Source of the DNA: Acidobacteriota bacterium
GTDB lineage: Bacteria; Acidobacteriota; Thermoanaerobaculia; UBA5066
Assembly (NCBI GenBank): GCA_016716715.1
Contig: JADJVE010000003.1
Span: 248,001 to 312,000 of the forward strand
Direction: 5' to 3'
DNA: 64,000 nt
This document shows positions 1 through 7,621 of the stretch, piece by piece. A program made the position numbers and the translations under genes. The notes under the pieces are model-generated. The model had not been told where the DNA came from. It saw only the letters and a list, made by a program, of their open reading frames with translations, and ran no database searches. The number at the start of each line of letters is the position of its first letter. Position 1 is the stretch's first letter.

Positions 1-1208
1 AAGTCGCCGCGCGGGCGGCGCGGGCGCTCGGCGCGTCCGCGCGGCCCCTCGACGGGCGGGAACTGCGCTTCGAAGAGGTTCTTCACGGCGTCGCCAATGA
101 GCTTCTTGGCGACGATCTCGGCGCCCTGCTGCTCGCCCTCGAAGACCATCTCGACCTTGCCCGTGATGGCGGGCAGCGTCGCGAAGAGGTCCACGAGGCG
201 CGGCGCGACGACGGTCTCGCCGGTCGTGAGCGCGCGGCGCTCGAGGTTCGAGATCAGGAGCTCGCGCGCCGCGATCGGGAGGCGCGCGGAGACGCCCGAG
301 GACTGGTCCACGAGCTCGCTCTTCCTCGCGACGAAGGCGATCTCCTCGACGAGGAGCTTGACCTCTTCGCCGAGCAGCACCGTCACGCCGTGCAGCGTGC
401 GGTCCGTCCACGCCTCCTGGTCCGTGATCGCGGAGGCGACCTTCGGGTCCTGCGGGTAGTGCGTGAGGATCTGCGACGCGATGCGGTCCTTGAGCGGCGT
501 GATGATGTTGCCGCGATTCGTGTAGTCCTCGGGGTTCGCGCTGAACACCATCAGGACGTCGAGCGGGATGCGCAGCGGGAAGCCGCGGATCTGCAGGTCG
601 CGCTCCTCGAGGATGTTCAGGAGGCCGACCTGGATGCGGGGCTGCAGGTCGGGCAGCTCGTTGATCGCGAAGATGCCGCGGTTCGTGCGCGGGACGATCC
701 CGTAGTGGATGACGTCCTCGTCCGCGAACGTCTTGCGGAGCGTCGCGGCCTTCACGGGGTCGACGTCGCCGATGAGGTCGGCGATCGTGACGTCGGGCGT
801 CGCGAGCTTCTCGCGGTAGCGCGCGTCGCGCCCGAGCCACGCGACGGGGAGGTCGTCCCCGGCGGAGGCGGCCATGCGCCGCCCGTAAGCCGTGAACGGC
901 GCGAACGGGGACTCGTTCAGCTCGGAGCCCGCGATGACGGGGATCGCCTCGTCGAGGAGGTTGACGAGGGCGCGCAGGATGCGCGTCTTGGCCTGGCCGC
1001 GCAGGCCGAGGAGGATGATGTCGTGGCGCGCGAGGATCGCGTTCTGGAGCGCGGGGACGACCGTCTTCTCGTAGCCGAGGATGCCGGGGAAGACGTTCTC
1101 GCCCGCCTTCAGCTTCGCGATGAGGTTGTCGCGGATCTCGTCCTTGACGGTCTTCGGGGCGTATCCGGCCGCGACGAGCTCTCCGAGGGTGGTCGGGCGA
1201 TCGGTCAT
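1..1208 (-). CDS. MoxR/ChlI-type AAA+ ATPase, C-terminus beyond window
   Basis: AAA+ ATPase of the MoxR / magnesium-chelatase I-like group; such proteins act as chaperone-like remodelling ATPases, often with a VWA-domain partner. The reading frame is open from the ATG at 1208 to the window edge (402 codons), so the C-terminus is missing. A Walker A motif (GLRGQAKT) sits near residue 68, and a Walker B-like segment (IFAINELPD) near residue 175 carries the Asn-Glu typical of this clade. Downstream lies a sensor-1-like FSANPED segment. A GGGAG ribosome-binding site precedes the ATG. The last visible residues are Arg/Pro rich. Any VWA partner would lie left of the window. The exact subfamily and substrate are not determinable here. 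Confidence 0.85.
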   Translation of the reverse strand, partial: MTDRPTTLGELVAAGYAPKTVKDEIRDNLIAKLKAGENVFPGILGYEKTVVPALQNAILARHDIILLGLRGQAKTRILRALVNLLDEAIPVIAGSELNESPFAPFTAYGRRMAASAGDDLPVAWLGRDARYREKLATPDVTIADLIGDVDPVKAATLRKTFADEDVIHYGIVPRTNRGIFAINELPDLQPRIQVGLLNILEERDLQIRGFPLRIPLDVLMVFSANPEDYTNRGNIITPLKDRIASQILTHYPQDPKVASAITDQEAWTDRTLHGVTVLLGEEVKLLVEEIAFVARKSELVDQSSGVSARLPIAARELLISNLERRALTTGETVVAPRLVDLFATLPAITGKVEMVFEGEQQGAEIVAKKLIGDAVKNLFEAQFPPVEGPRGRAERPRRPRGD

Positions 1209-1293
1209 GAGACTCCCTTGCCGCAAGCTTACGGGATAAAGGCTCCGGGAGATTGCGGACTGACCGGACCGGTCAGTGTGCGTTGCGGCCCAG

Positions 1294-1812
1294 TCAACCC
1301 GACTGGAAGTCGCGCACGAGGTCGCCCGGCGGCACGACGGGAACTCTCGCGAGGTTCCGCGCGCCAGAGAGGCGCGATCCGAGGGCTTCCATCTTTTCTT
1401 TCGACCAGCCAGAGAAGATTTCTTCGAGTGATCCTGCAGAAGACACGAGCACGATGTGGGGAACCGCTTCGACGTGAAAGGCGTTGGACGCGGCAAAACG
1501 GGGCTCCGGATCCAGGACCAGATCGAACGTGGCCTTTCCGAACTCCTCGAAGAAAACTCCGCTTTCGGCGGCTCCGTTCTGCGAGACGCCTACGACCTTC
1601 GCAGCCGTCCCTCCGTAGGCCTCGTGCAGGCGCTGCACGTACGGCCAGGCCAGCCGGCACGTCGGGCAGGAGGTCTTGAAGAACGCGAGGAGGAGCGGAA
1701 GGCCGTTTGCCTCCGCGAGGAGGCCCTCCGTCGTCACCGGTTCGCCGCCGGGGCGCGCGAAGGTGGCGGACGGAGCGGGGGTTCCGGGAGCGAACTCTGC
1801 GGGCGAGACCAT
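1294..1812 (-). CDS. thioredoxin-like (TlpA/redoxin-type) protein
   Basis: A protein of 172 residues with a thioredoxin fold signature. It has a CxxC motif (SCPTC, about residue 45) after a hydrophobic strand, a cis-Pro-like segment (EAVPHIVLV) and a preceding GVSQN strand, as in TlpA/AhpC-TSA-like proteins. Family members reduce disulfides or peroxides. The chosen ATG gives no signal peptide, so a cytoplasmic location is likely from this start, although TlpA relatives are usually exported. The frame continues upstream, but that sequence overlaps the next gene and looks non-coding. It lies 17 bases after an exported protein gene on the same strand, so the two are probably co-transcribed. Specific substrate unknown. 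Confidence 0.75.
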   Translation of the reverse strand: MVSPAEFAPGTPAPSATFARPGGEPVTTEGLLAEANGLPLLLAFFKTSCPTCRLAWPYVQRLHEAYGGTAAKVVGVSQNGAAESGVFFEEFGKATFDLVLDPEPRFAASNAFHVEAVPHIVLVSSAGSLEEIFSGWSKEKMEALGSRLSGARNLARVPVVPPGDLVRDFQSG

Positions 1813-1829
1813 GCCCGAGTCTGCCGGGC

Positions 1830-2261
1830 TCAGTTGCCGCCGGCGTGCGGCGCGCCGTCGCCCGAGGCCGGCGCGGAAGCGGGCGGGCGCGGCGCGGCGT
1901 CCGCCACGCGGAACGTGAGCGCCTTGGCCCCTCCGGAAGTCGCGAGGTAGCGGGCGGTCACGTGGTCCTTCGGCTTCAGGTCCTCGAGCGGCACGGCCTT
2001 GGCGCCGCGCGTGACGGCGACGTCCGGCGCGACGCTGACGGCGATGGTCTGCCGCGCGGGCGGCTGACCCTTCACGTTCGTGGTCTTGACCGACTCGCGG
2101 ATCAGGACGAGGCGGGCCGGAAGATCGACCCACACGATCTCGCCCACGATGGTGCGCGATTCGCCCGCCGGAGCGGCCGACATGGTCGGGCCGGAAGCCG
2201 TGGGTGCGGGGGGGGCCGCTGGTCCGGCGAGGAGCAGCAGAAAGAGGACGAGGCTCGCCAC
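1830..2261 (-). CDS. small exported protein of unknown function
   Basis: A protein of 143 residues starting at GTG, with a short hydrophobic N-terminal segment (residues 2-13, then Ala/Pro) that looks like a signal peptide. The core (about residues 35-115) alternates short strands and contains a VGEIVWVD opening and an LEDLKPKDHV segment. This resembles the small beta-barrel (DUF5666-like) proteins that carry a 'determined by set-up constant' fold, but I cannot assign it firmly. The tail is low-complexity Ala/Pro/Gly. It is probably the first gene of a pair with the thioredoxin-like gene. A sigma-54-like element lies directly upstream (see 2275-2288). No ribosome-binding site is obvious. Confidence 0.6.
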   Translation of the reverse strand: MASLVLFLLLLAGPAAPPAPTASGPTMSAAPAGESRTIVGEIVWVDLPARLVLIRESVKTTNVKGQPPARQTIAVSVAPDVAVTRGAKAVPLEDLKPKDHVTARYLATSGGAKALTFRVADAAPRPPASAPASGDGAPHAGGN

Positions 2262-2274
2262 GCCTCGAATCGTT

Positions 2275-2288
2275 GCAGGACACGTGCC
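2275..2288 (-). promoter_or_regulatory. candidate sigma-54 (-24/-12) promoter
   Basis: On the minus strand GGCACG-N4-CTGCA places GG and GC exactly ten bases apart and matches 10 of 12 positions of the TGGCACG-N4-TTGCA consensus. The predicted start of transcription (about 2263) is only two bases before the GTG at 2261. An NtrC-type activator gene is the immediate neighbour upstream. The short leader is a reason for caution. Confidence 0.35.
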
Positions 2289-2409
2289 GCGCGCCGGAAG
2301 CCCTCATCGGCGGCGTTTACGGCAGTTTGGGCGTCCGAATGGCATTTCGGGAGCCACTCGGCCGCGCCGGAATGCACGATTCCGGTCGGCGAGGCCCCCG
2401 AATCAGGCC

Positions 2410-3801
2410 TCAGCCGGGCTTCTTGAGGCCGAACTTCTCGAGCCGGTATTGCAGCGTCCGGTACGTGAGACCGAGGAGGCGCGCCGCCTTCGCGATCACC
2501 CATCCCGACTTTTCCATCGCCTGGACGATGAGCTGGCGCTCGAACTCCTCGATGTCGATCCCCTCGGCCGGGATGTCGAATCCGTACGGCCGCGCGGCGG
2601 GCGCCGTGTTGAGGCGGACCTCGGACGGCAGGTCGGACGGCACGACGATGTTTCCCTCGCACAGGAGGACCGCGCGCTCGACGACGCTCTCGAGCTGGCG
2701 CACGTTGCCCGGCCAGCCGTGCCGCACGAGGAGATCCATCGCCTCGGGCGACACGGACCCGACGGCCGTGCCGTGCGAGGCGTTCGCCTTGTCGAGGAAG
2801 CGGCTCACGAGGGCGCGCACGTCCGAGGCGCGGTCGCGCAGCGGGGGCAGCTCGACCGGGATCACGTTCAGGCGGTAGAAGAGGTCCTCGCGGAACTGGC
2901 CGGACTTCATCATCGCCGAGAGGTCCCGGTTCGTGGCCGCGACGACGCGCACGTCGACGGGGATCGTCTCGTTTCCGCCCACGCGCTTGACCTCCTTCTC
3001 CTGGAGGGCGCGCAGGATCTTGCCCTGCAGGGGCAGCGTGAGGTCGCCGATCTCGTCGAGGAACAGCGTCGAGCCGCTCGCCGCCTCGAAGAGGCCGATC
3101 TTGCGCGCGTCGGCGCCGGTGAAGGAGCCCTTCTCGTGCCCGAAGAGCTCGCTCTCGAGGAGGTTCTCCGGGATCGCGGCGCAGTTCAGGGCGAAGAACG
3201 GCTTTTGAGAGCGGTTCGAGCGCGCGTGGACCGCGCGCGCGACGAGCTCCTTCCCGGTGCCGGACTCGCCCCGGATCATCACGGTCGAGTTCGTCGGCGC
3301 GATTTTCTCGACGAGACGGAAGACGTCGCGCATCGAGGCGCTGTCCCCGACGATCGACTCGAGGCCGTCGCCCTTGAGGCGACGCTCGAGCCGGAGCGTC
3401 TTCTCGGCGAGCCGGAACGCCTCGAGAGCGCGCTCGACGCGGAAGAGGAGCTCGTCGGCCACGACGGGCTTCGACATGTAGTCGAACGCGCCGAGCTTGT
3501 GGGCCTCGCGCGCGCGCTCGACCGAGCCGTGCGCCGTCACGAGGATGACCTTCGGCGGAAGCGGGTTCTCCGCGGAGGAGCTCAGGCTCCGGACGACGTC
3601 CATGCCCGTGAGGCCGGGCATCTTGAGGTCCGTGAGGACGACCTCGGGCCGGATCTCGGCGGCTTTCGCGAGCGCCTCGCGGCCGTCCGCCGCGGCGGCC
3701 ACGCGGTAGCCCTCGTCCTCGAGGATGACGGTCAGCGACTCGCGCTGGTGCTTCTCGTCGTCGACGACGAGAAGCGTCGCCTTCGGTTCTTTCTCGGTCA
3801 C
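2410..3801 (-). CDS. NtrC-family sigma-54 response regulator
   Basis: A protein of 463 residues with the classical three-part layout. The receiver domain spans residues 8-125, with acidic residues D14/D15, phospho-acceptor D58 (VVLTDLK) and K111. The AAA+ domain spans about 145-390, with Walker A GESGTGKE (178-185), an intact sigma-54 contact loop GSFTGA (225-230) and Walker B LFLDEIGD. A Fis-type helix-turn-helix occupies the last 40 residues (AKAARLLGLTYRTLQYRLEK). It should activate sigma-54 promoters when phosphorylated. The histidine kinase gene ends 16 bases upstream on the same strand, so the two form a cognate pair. Targets are unknown; one candidate -24/-12 site lies just downstream at 2275-2288. 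Confidence 0.95.
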   Translation of the reverse strand: MTEKEPKATLLVVDDEKHQRESLTVILEDEGYRVAAAADGREALAKAAEIRPEVVLTDLKMPGLTGMDVVRSLSSSAENPLPPKVILVTAHGSVERAREAHKLGAFDYMSKPVVADELLFRVERALEAFRLAEKTLRLERRLKGDGLESIVGDSASMRDVFRLVEKIAPTNSTVMIRGESGTGKELVARAVHARSNRSQKPFFALNCAAIPENLLESELFGHEKGSFTGADARKIGLFEAASGSTLFLDEIGDLTLPLQGKILRALQEKEVKRVGGNETIPVDVRVVAATNRDLSAMMKSGQFREDLFYRLNVIPVELPPLRDRASDVRALVSRFLDKANASHGTAVGSVSPEAMDLLVRHGWPGNVRQLESVVERAVLLCEGNIVVPSDLPSEVRLNTAPAARPYGFDIPAEGIDIEEFERQLIVQAMEKSGWVIAKAARLLGLTYRTLQYRLEKFGLKKPG

Positions 3802-3817
3802 GGAGCGGAGATTACCC

Positions 3818-5269
3818 TCAGCCGGCCACGGGGAGCGAAATCCGGAAGACGGCGCCCGGCCGCCCGTCCGAACGGTTCCCGGCCGTCACGCGGCCGCCGT
3901 GCTCCTCGACGATGCGCTTGACCATCGCGAGGCCGAGGCCCACGCCGCCCTCCTTCTTCGAGAAGTAGGGGTCGAAGAGGCGCGGCAGGTCCGCCTCGGA
4001 GAGCCCGGCCCCCTCGTCCGTGACGGACAGGACGAGACGGCGCAGCGGGCCGTCGGCCCCGCCCTCTTCCGGGTCGACGGCGACGGCCAAAGTGCCGCCG
4101 TGGCGCTCCATGGACTGGATCCCGTTCTGGACGAGGTTCCAGACCGACGACTTCAGGAGGTTCGCGTCCGCCGAGACGCTCGGCCGCGCGGAGGGCAGCC
4201 GCACGGCGAACGTCACGTGCGCGCGCTCCGCGGTCTCGGCGAGGTCGGCCAGAGTCCGGGCGACGACGGCCGCGAGGTCGGTCGGCGCGAACGTGAGCTC
4301 GAGGGGCCGCCCGTACGCGAGGAAGTTGTTGATCAGAACGGCAAGGCGGTTGATCTCCTCGCGGAGGGCTTCGATCCGGCTGCCGTACTCGGCGACGGCG
4401 GAAGGGTCGGCGGGCGAGTGCCGGCGCCGGAGGACGTCGAGCCCGAGCGAGAGCGCGTTCAGGGGGTTCTTGATCTCGTGCGCGAGGCCCGAGGCGAGGT
4501 GGCCGATCTCCGCGCGCTTCTCGGCGGCGGCGAGGCGCAGCTCGAGCTCCTGCCGTTCGCGCAGCTTCTCCGTCATCCGGTTGAACGTCGAGGCGAGGCG
4601 CCCGACCTCGTCGTCGCGGTCCACGGGCACGGTGACGTCGAGATGCCCCTCGGCGACGCGCGCGGCGCCGTCGGATAGCTGGTCGAGCGGCCGCGTCGCG
4701 TTGCGCGTGATGACGAGCATCACGGCGAGGCCGAGCGCGAAGACGCCGAGGAGCGCGAAAAGCCGGCGCCGGAAGTTGTCCTCGAGCTGCGCCCGGAGGT
4801 TCTCGAGGTTGTACGCGATCTCGACGTGGCCGCGCAGGCGCCCCTCGACGACGATCGGGACCGTGAGGCTCCGGTTCGTCGGGCCCGAGCCGATCACCCC
4901 CGAGATGACGATGTCCTTCGGCCCGTCGGGCTTCTTCGCGCGCCGCCTCGCGGACGGCGTCGGCTCGAAGAGCGGCTTGCCCGCTTCGTCCGTGACCTTG
5001 ATGTCGCGCAGGCCGCGGGCGCCGAGAGCGGCCGTGTAGTCCTCGAGGACCTTCGGGTCCTTCCAGCCCTCCGGCCCGATCTGCGTCTGGCCGACCTCGA
5101 TCGCCTTCGCAATCGCTTGGTACGACGCGTCGGCCTCGTCGAGCGTCTCGTTGCGCGTCTGGAAGTAGACGAGGGTCTGCGCGATCGCCGCGAGGACGAG
5201 GATGCCGGCCCACGTGAGGCCGAGCCTCGTGGAGAGCCGCATGCCGGCGAAGCCTTCGTTCGTCGCCAT
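3818..5269 (-). CDS. membrane sensor histidine kinase (HAMP, NtrB-like)
   Basis: A protein of 483 residues. TM segments lie at about 17-36 and 168-188 and enclose a periplasmic sensor region of about 130 residues. A HAMP domain (188-240) follows, then a dimerisation helix with the phospho-acceptor H264 in the H-box GLAHEIKNPLN, and an HATPase domain with N-box WNLVQNGIQS, DEGAGLS and VGLGLAMVKRIVEEHGG. It probably phosphorylates the NtrC-type regulator encoded 16 bases downstream. The ATG overlaps the stop of the LysE-type gene (TGATG), indicating translational coupling. The frame is open much further upstream, but that part is antisense to the exporter gene and was not used. The signal sensed cannot be told from sequence. 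Confidence 0.93.
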   Translation of the reverse strand: MATNEGFAGMRLSTRLGLTWAGILVLAAIAQTLVYFQTRNETLDEADASYQAIAKAIEVGQTQIGPEGWKDPKVLEDYTAALGARGLRDIKVTDEAGKPLFEPTPSARRRAKKPDGPKDIVISGVIGSGPTNRSLTVPIVVEGRLRGHVEIAYNLENLRAQLEDNFRRRLFALLGVFALGLAVMLVITRNATRPLDQLSDGAARVAEGHLDVTVPVDRDDEVGRLASTFNRMTEKLRERQELELRLAAAEKRAEIGHLASGLAHEIKNPLNALSLGLDVLRRRHSPADPSAVAEYGSRIEALREEINRLAVLINNFLAYGRPLELTFAPTDLAAVVARTLADLAETAERAHVTFAVRLPSARPSVSADANLLKSSVWNLVQNGIQSMERHGGTLAVAVDPEEGGADGPLRRLVLSVTDEGAGLSEADLPRLFDPYFSKKEGGVGLGLAMVKRIVEEHGGRVTAGNRSDGRPGAVFRISLPVAG

Positions 5270-5964
5270 CACGTCACCGCAAACGAGCGCCACGTGAAGA
5301 AGACGCCGAACGCCACGAGGAGAATTCCGGCGAGGACGGTGGAGCGCGAGACCCACGCGCCGGCCTTGTCCTTCCAGCGGTCCACGAGCTCGATCAGGAG
5401 CGCGAACCACGCGAAGACGCCCGCGCCGACGCCGAGCGCGAAGCCGAGCGCGGAGGTCGCCGAGGGGACGAAGAGCCGGTGGCTCACGAGAAAGGAGATG
5501 AGGATCGTCCAGTTCACGAAGAGCGCGGGGTTCGCCGCGCCCTGAAGGAGGCCCGTGAGAACGAACCGGAGGCCCACGGGTCCGGGCGCCGGAGCCGAAG
5601 TCTCGCCGGTGCCGTTCGGCTCGACGGAGCCCGCGGCGAGCGCGAGCTTGTCGCGGCGCCGGTCGACGAGGAGCAGCTTCAGGCCGTACGCCACGAGGAA
5701 GAGCGCGAGGGCCGTCCGGACCCAGAAGTTCGTGGCGACTTTCTCGAGGATCCACCCGAGGCCGAAGCCGATCAGGAGACAGACGAGGATGTCCACGGCC
5801 GAACCGCCGGACGCGACGCGATAGGCCTCGCGGCGCCGTCCGAGCAGGCTCTTGCGCAGGACCGTGACGTTCAGCGGACCCGGAGGGATCGCGCCGAGAA
5901 ACCCCGCGAGAAAACCGATCACGAGGGACAGCGGGAAGTCCGCCACGGCGCGGTATCGTCTCAC
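5269..5964 (-). CDS. LysE/RhtB-family amino-acid exporter
   Basis: Inner-membrane protein of up to 231 residues with about six TM segments and the family's N-terminal signature, in which a first helix (VIGFLAGFLGAIPPGP) is followed by a basic loop. LysE-type proteins export amino acids or related small molecules; the substrate is unknown. The longest form starts at GTG 5964; a second in-frame GTG at 5946 would give a start (VADFPLSL) closer to usual family N-termini, and neither has a strong ribosome-binding site. It is the first gene of a run with the histidine kinase and NtrC regulator, which may sense something related to its cargo. It is divergent from the gene at 6007. Confidence 0.85.
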   Translation of the reverse strand: MRRYRAVADFPLSLVIGFLAGFLGAIPPGPLNVTVLRKSLLGRRREAYRVASGGSAVDILVCLLIGFGLGWILEKVATNFWVRTALALFLVAYGLKLLLVDRRRDKLALAAGSVEPNGTGETSAPAPGPVGLRFVLTGLLQGAANPALFVNWTILISFLVSHRLFVPSATSALGFALGVGAGVFAWFALLIELVDRWKDKAGAWVSRSTVLAGILLVAFGVFFTWRSFAVT

Positions 5965-5970
5965 GGCCGT

Positions 5971-5999
5971 TTGCGGGACCCGGCCGGGAAGCGTACATT
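5971..5999 (+). promoter_or_regulatory. promoter (TTGCGG-N17-TACATT), possibly leaderless
   Basis: TTGCGG at 5971-5976 and TACATT at 5994-5999 are separated by 17 bases. The GTG at 6007 begins eight bases after the last T of the -10, so the transcript would start at or very near the start codon. Confidence 0.5.
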
Positions 6000-6006
6000 G
6001 GGGGGC

Positions 6007-6618
6007 GTGAGACGTCTTCTCGCTCCCGTATGCGCCGCCGCCGTCCTCGCCGGGCTCTCCGGCGTCGCCCAGGACGGAATCGAGTTCGAGCCGAAGGTCG
6101 GCGCGGCGAGCACGCGCGTCACGATCCGCACGACCGTGCCCGCGGGCGCGCAGGTCCTCTTCGGCGGCAAGCCCGTGAGCGTCATCGAGGAGGCGAAGGG
6201 GATCTACAGCTTCCAGGTCCCGGCGACGGCGTACGGCACGGCGTTCGTCGAGATCTCGAAGGACGGAAAACCCGTCGCGAAGAGCGCGGTCCCGTTCGTC
6301 GTCTCGGGGCCGTCGGTCGTTTCGGTCCCGAAGCTCGTCGGCCTCAAGGAAGCCGTCGACGTATTCGGCTACGCGGACACGCGTCCCGAGGGCGGCGGCA
6401 AGCCGGAGACCAAGGCGCGGCCGATCCTGAAGTTCGACGACGACGAGGTCCTCACGATCGGCGAGCCCGTGCCCTTCGTACTCGGCCCGGCCGTCCAGAC
6501 GGGCGACCTCGCGACCGCCGGCAAGACCAGCATGGCGGGCACGGGCCTCCTCATCACCGCGCGGCCGCCCAAGAAGAAGACCCCCGTCCCGCTCCCGCCG
6601 CCTCCGCCCGAGAACTGA
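6007..6618 (+). CDS. exported TIG/IPT-like protein
   Basis: A protein of 203 residues starting at GTG. It has a signal peptide (about residues 1-22, Arg-Arg then a hydrophobic Ala/Leu/Val run). An immunoglobulin-like IPT/TIG-type domain follows (about 25-105: FEPKVGAASTRVTIR, then a short-strand pattern ending VSGPSVVSV), and the C-terminus is rich in Lys and Pro. IPT/TIG domains are beta-sandwiches found in surface proteins. Function unknown; periplasmic or outer-surface location inferred. Its last 65 bases overlap the 3' end of metX on the opposite strand, and both frames are open there. Confidence 0.7.
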   Translation: MRRLLAPVCAAAVLAGLSGVAQDGIEFEPKVGAASTRVTIRTTVPAGAQVLFGGKPVSVIEEAKGIYSFQVPATAYGTAFVEISKDGKPVAKSAVPFVVSGPSVVSVPKLVGLKEAVDVFGYADTRPEGGGKPETKARPILKFDDDEVLTIGEPVPFVLGPAVQTGDLATAGKTSMAGTGLLITARPPKKKTPVPLPPPPPEN

Positions 6619-7621
6619 CGCGCGCGGGCGCCTCCGCGAGCGCGGCCGCGAGGAGCGCGCCGGCGGCCTCCGTCTCGAGAAGGAAGCCGTCGTGCCCGTG
6701 CGACGAGGCGAGCTCTGCGTACGTCGCGCCGGCCTCCTTTACCCAGCCCTTCACGACGGCTTCGGGGTAGAGGCCGTCGCCCGGAATCCCGACGCCCGTC
6801 AGGCGCGCGCCCGCCGCGGCGAGCGCGGCCGCCACGCCGCCGCGCCCGCGGCCGACGTCGTGTGCGTCCATGGCGTCGAGGAGCGTCCGGTAGCTCTTCG
6901 CGTCGAAGCGCGCGACGAGCTTCGCGCCGTGGCGCGACAGGTACGACTGCACCGCGAACCGCTCGTCCGCGCCGCCCTGCCGGCCGAAGCGGCCCTCGAA
7001 TTCCTCCGGCGTGCGGTACGTGAGCATGCCGGCCATCCGGGCGACCGCGAGCCCTGCCTCCGGCCCGCCCGCGTCGAGGGCGCGGCGCTGGACGTGGTTC
7101 CAGCCGATCGCCCACGCCGTGTGCGCGGCGGGCGCCGCGAAGACGACGGCGGCGCGGAAGATAGAGGGGAAGGACGCCGCGAACTCCAATGTGACCATTC
7201 CGCCGAGCGAGCCGCCGGTGACGAGAGCCAGAGAGGAAATTCCGAGAGATTCTATGAGTAAGAAGACGAGATGCGCCTGGTCGCGCGTGGTGATCGTGGG
7301 TGGCGCGTCGGCCTTCCCAACCCTTCTAAGAAGTCTTTTGAATTCGGTGCCGTAGCACGAGCCAAGCAGGTTGGGGCACAGGACGGCCCATCTGTCCGTG
7401 TCCACGGCCTTCCCCGGCCCGATGACGCTTCCCTTCCATCCGCCGTGCGTCTCGGGGGACCCCGTGAGCGAATGGAAGACGAGGACGACGTTGTCCTTCG
7501 CTTCGTTGATCGTTCCTTCGAGGACGTACGCCTGCCGCACGTCGCGCAGGACCTCGCCGGACTCGAGCGCGAAGCGCGGCGTGACGTGGAAGCGGGGCGT
7601 GAGGGGGGCGCCGGCGGTCAC
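6554..7621 (-). CDS. metX: homoserine O-acetyltransferase
   Basis: An alpha/beta-hydrolase fold acyltransferase that activates homoserine with acetyl-CoA (or succinyl-CoA; sequence alone cannot settle which) for direct sulfhydrylation in methionine synthesis. It has 355 residues, the normal length. The nucleophile S138 lies in GGSLGGM, with D282 (GDGLYP) and H310 (GHDGFL) completing the triad. The family oxyanion segment (VLVFHSLTGSPET) is present at 47-57. The GTG start overlaps the metY stop (GTGA, 4 bases), so translation is coupled to metY. The 3' end overlaps the convergent gene at 6007-6618 by 65 bases. It is presumably controlled with metY by the leader at 8970-9179. Confidence 0.95.
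   Translation of the reverse strand: MTAGAPLTPRFHVTPRFALESGEVLRDVRQAYVLEGTINEAKDNVVLVFHSLTGSPETHGGWKGSVIGPGKAVDTDRWAVLCPNLLGSCYGTEFKRLLRRVGKADAPPTITTRDQAHLVFLLIESLGISSLALVTGGSLGGMVTLEFAASFPSIFRAAVVFAAPAAHTAWAIGWNHVQRRALDAGGPEAGLAVARMAGMLTYRTPEEFEGRFGRQGGADERFAVQSYLSRHGAKLVARFDAKSYRTLLDAMDAHDVGRGRGGVAAALAAAGARLTGVGIPGDGLYPEAVVKGWVKEAGATYAELASSHGHDGFLLETEAAGALLAAALAEAPARVSSRAEAAGAGRGSSSWAAAR

Noticed and set aside
3818..5998. Longer histidine kinase form extending over the LysE gene
   Set aside because: The extra 240 residues are antisense-like Arg/Pro-rich translation out of frame with the exporter. The ATG at 5269 overlaps the exporter stop and gives the normal two-TM sensor.
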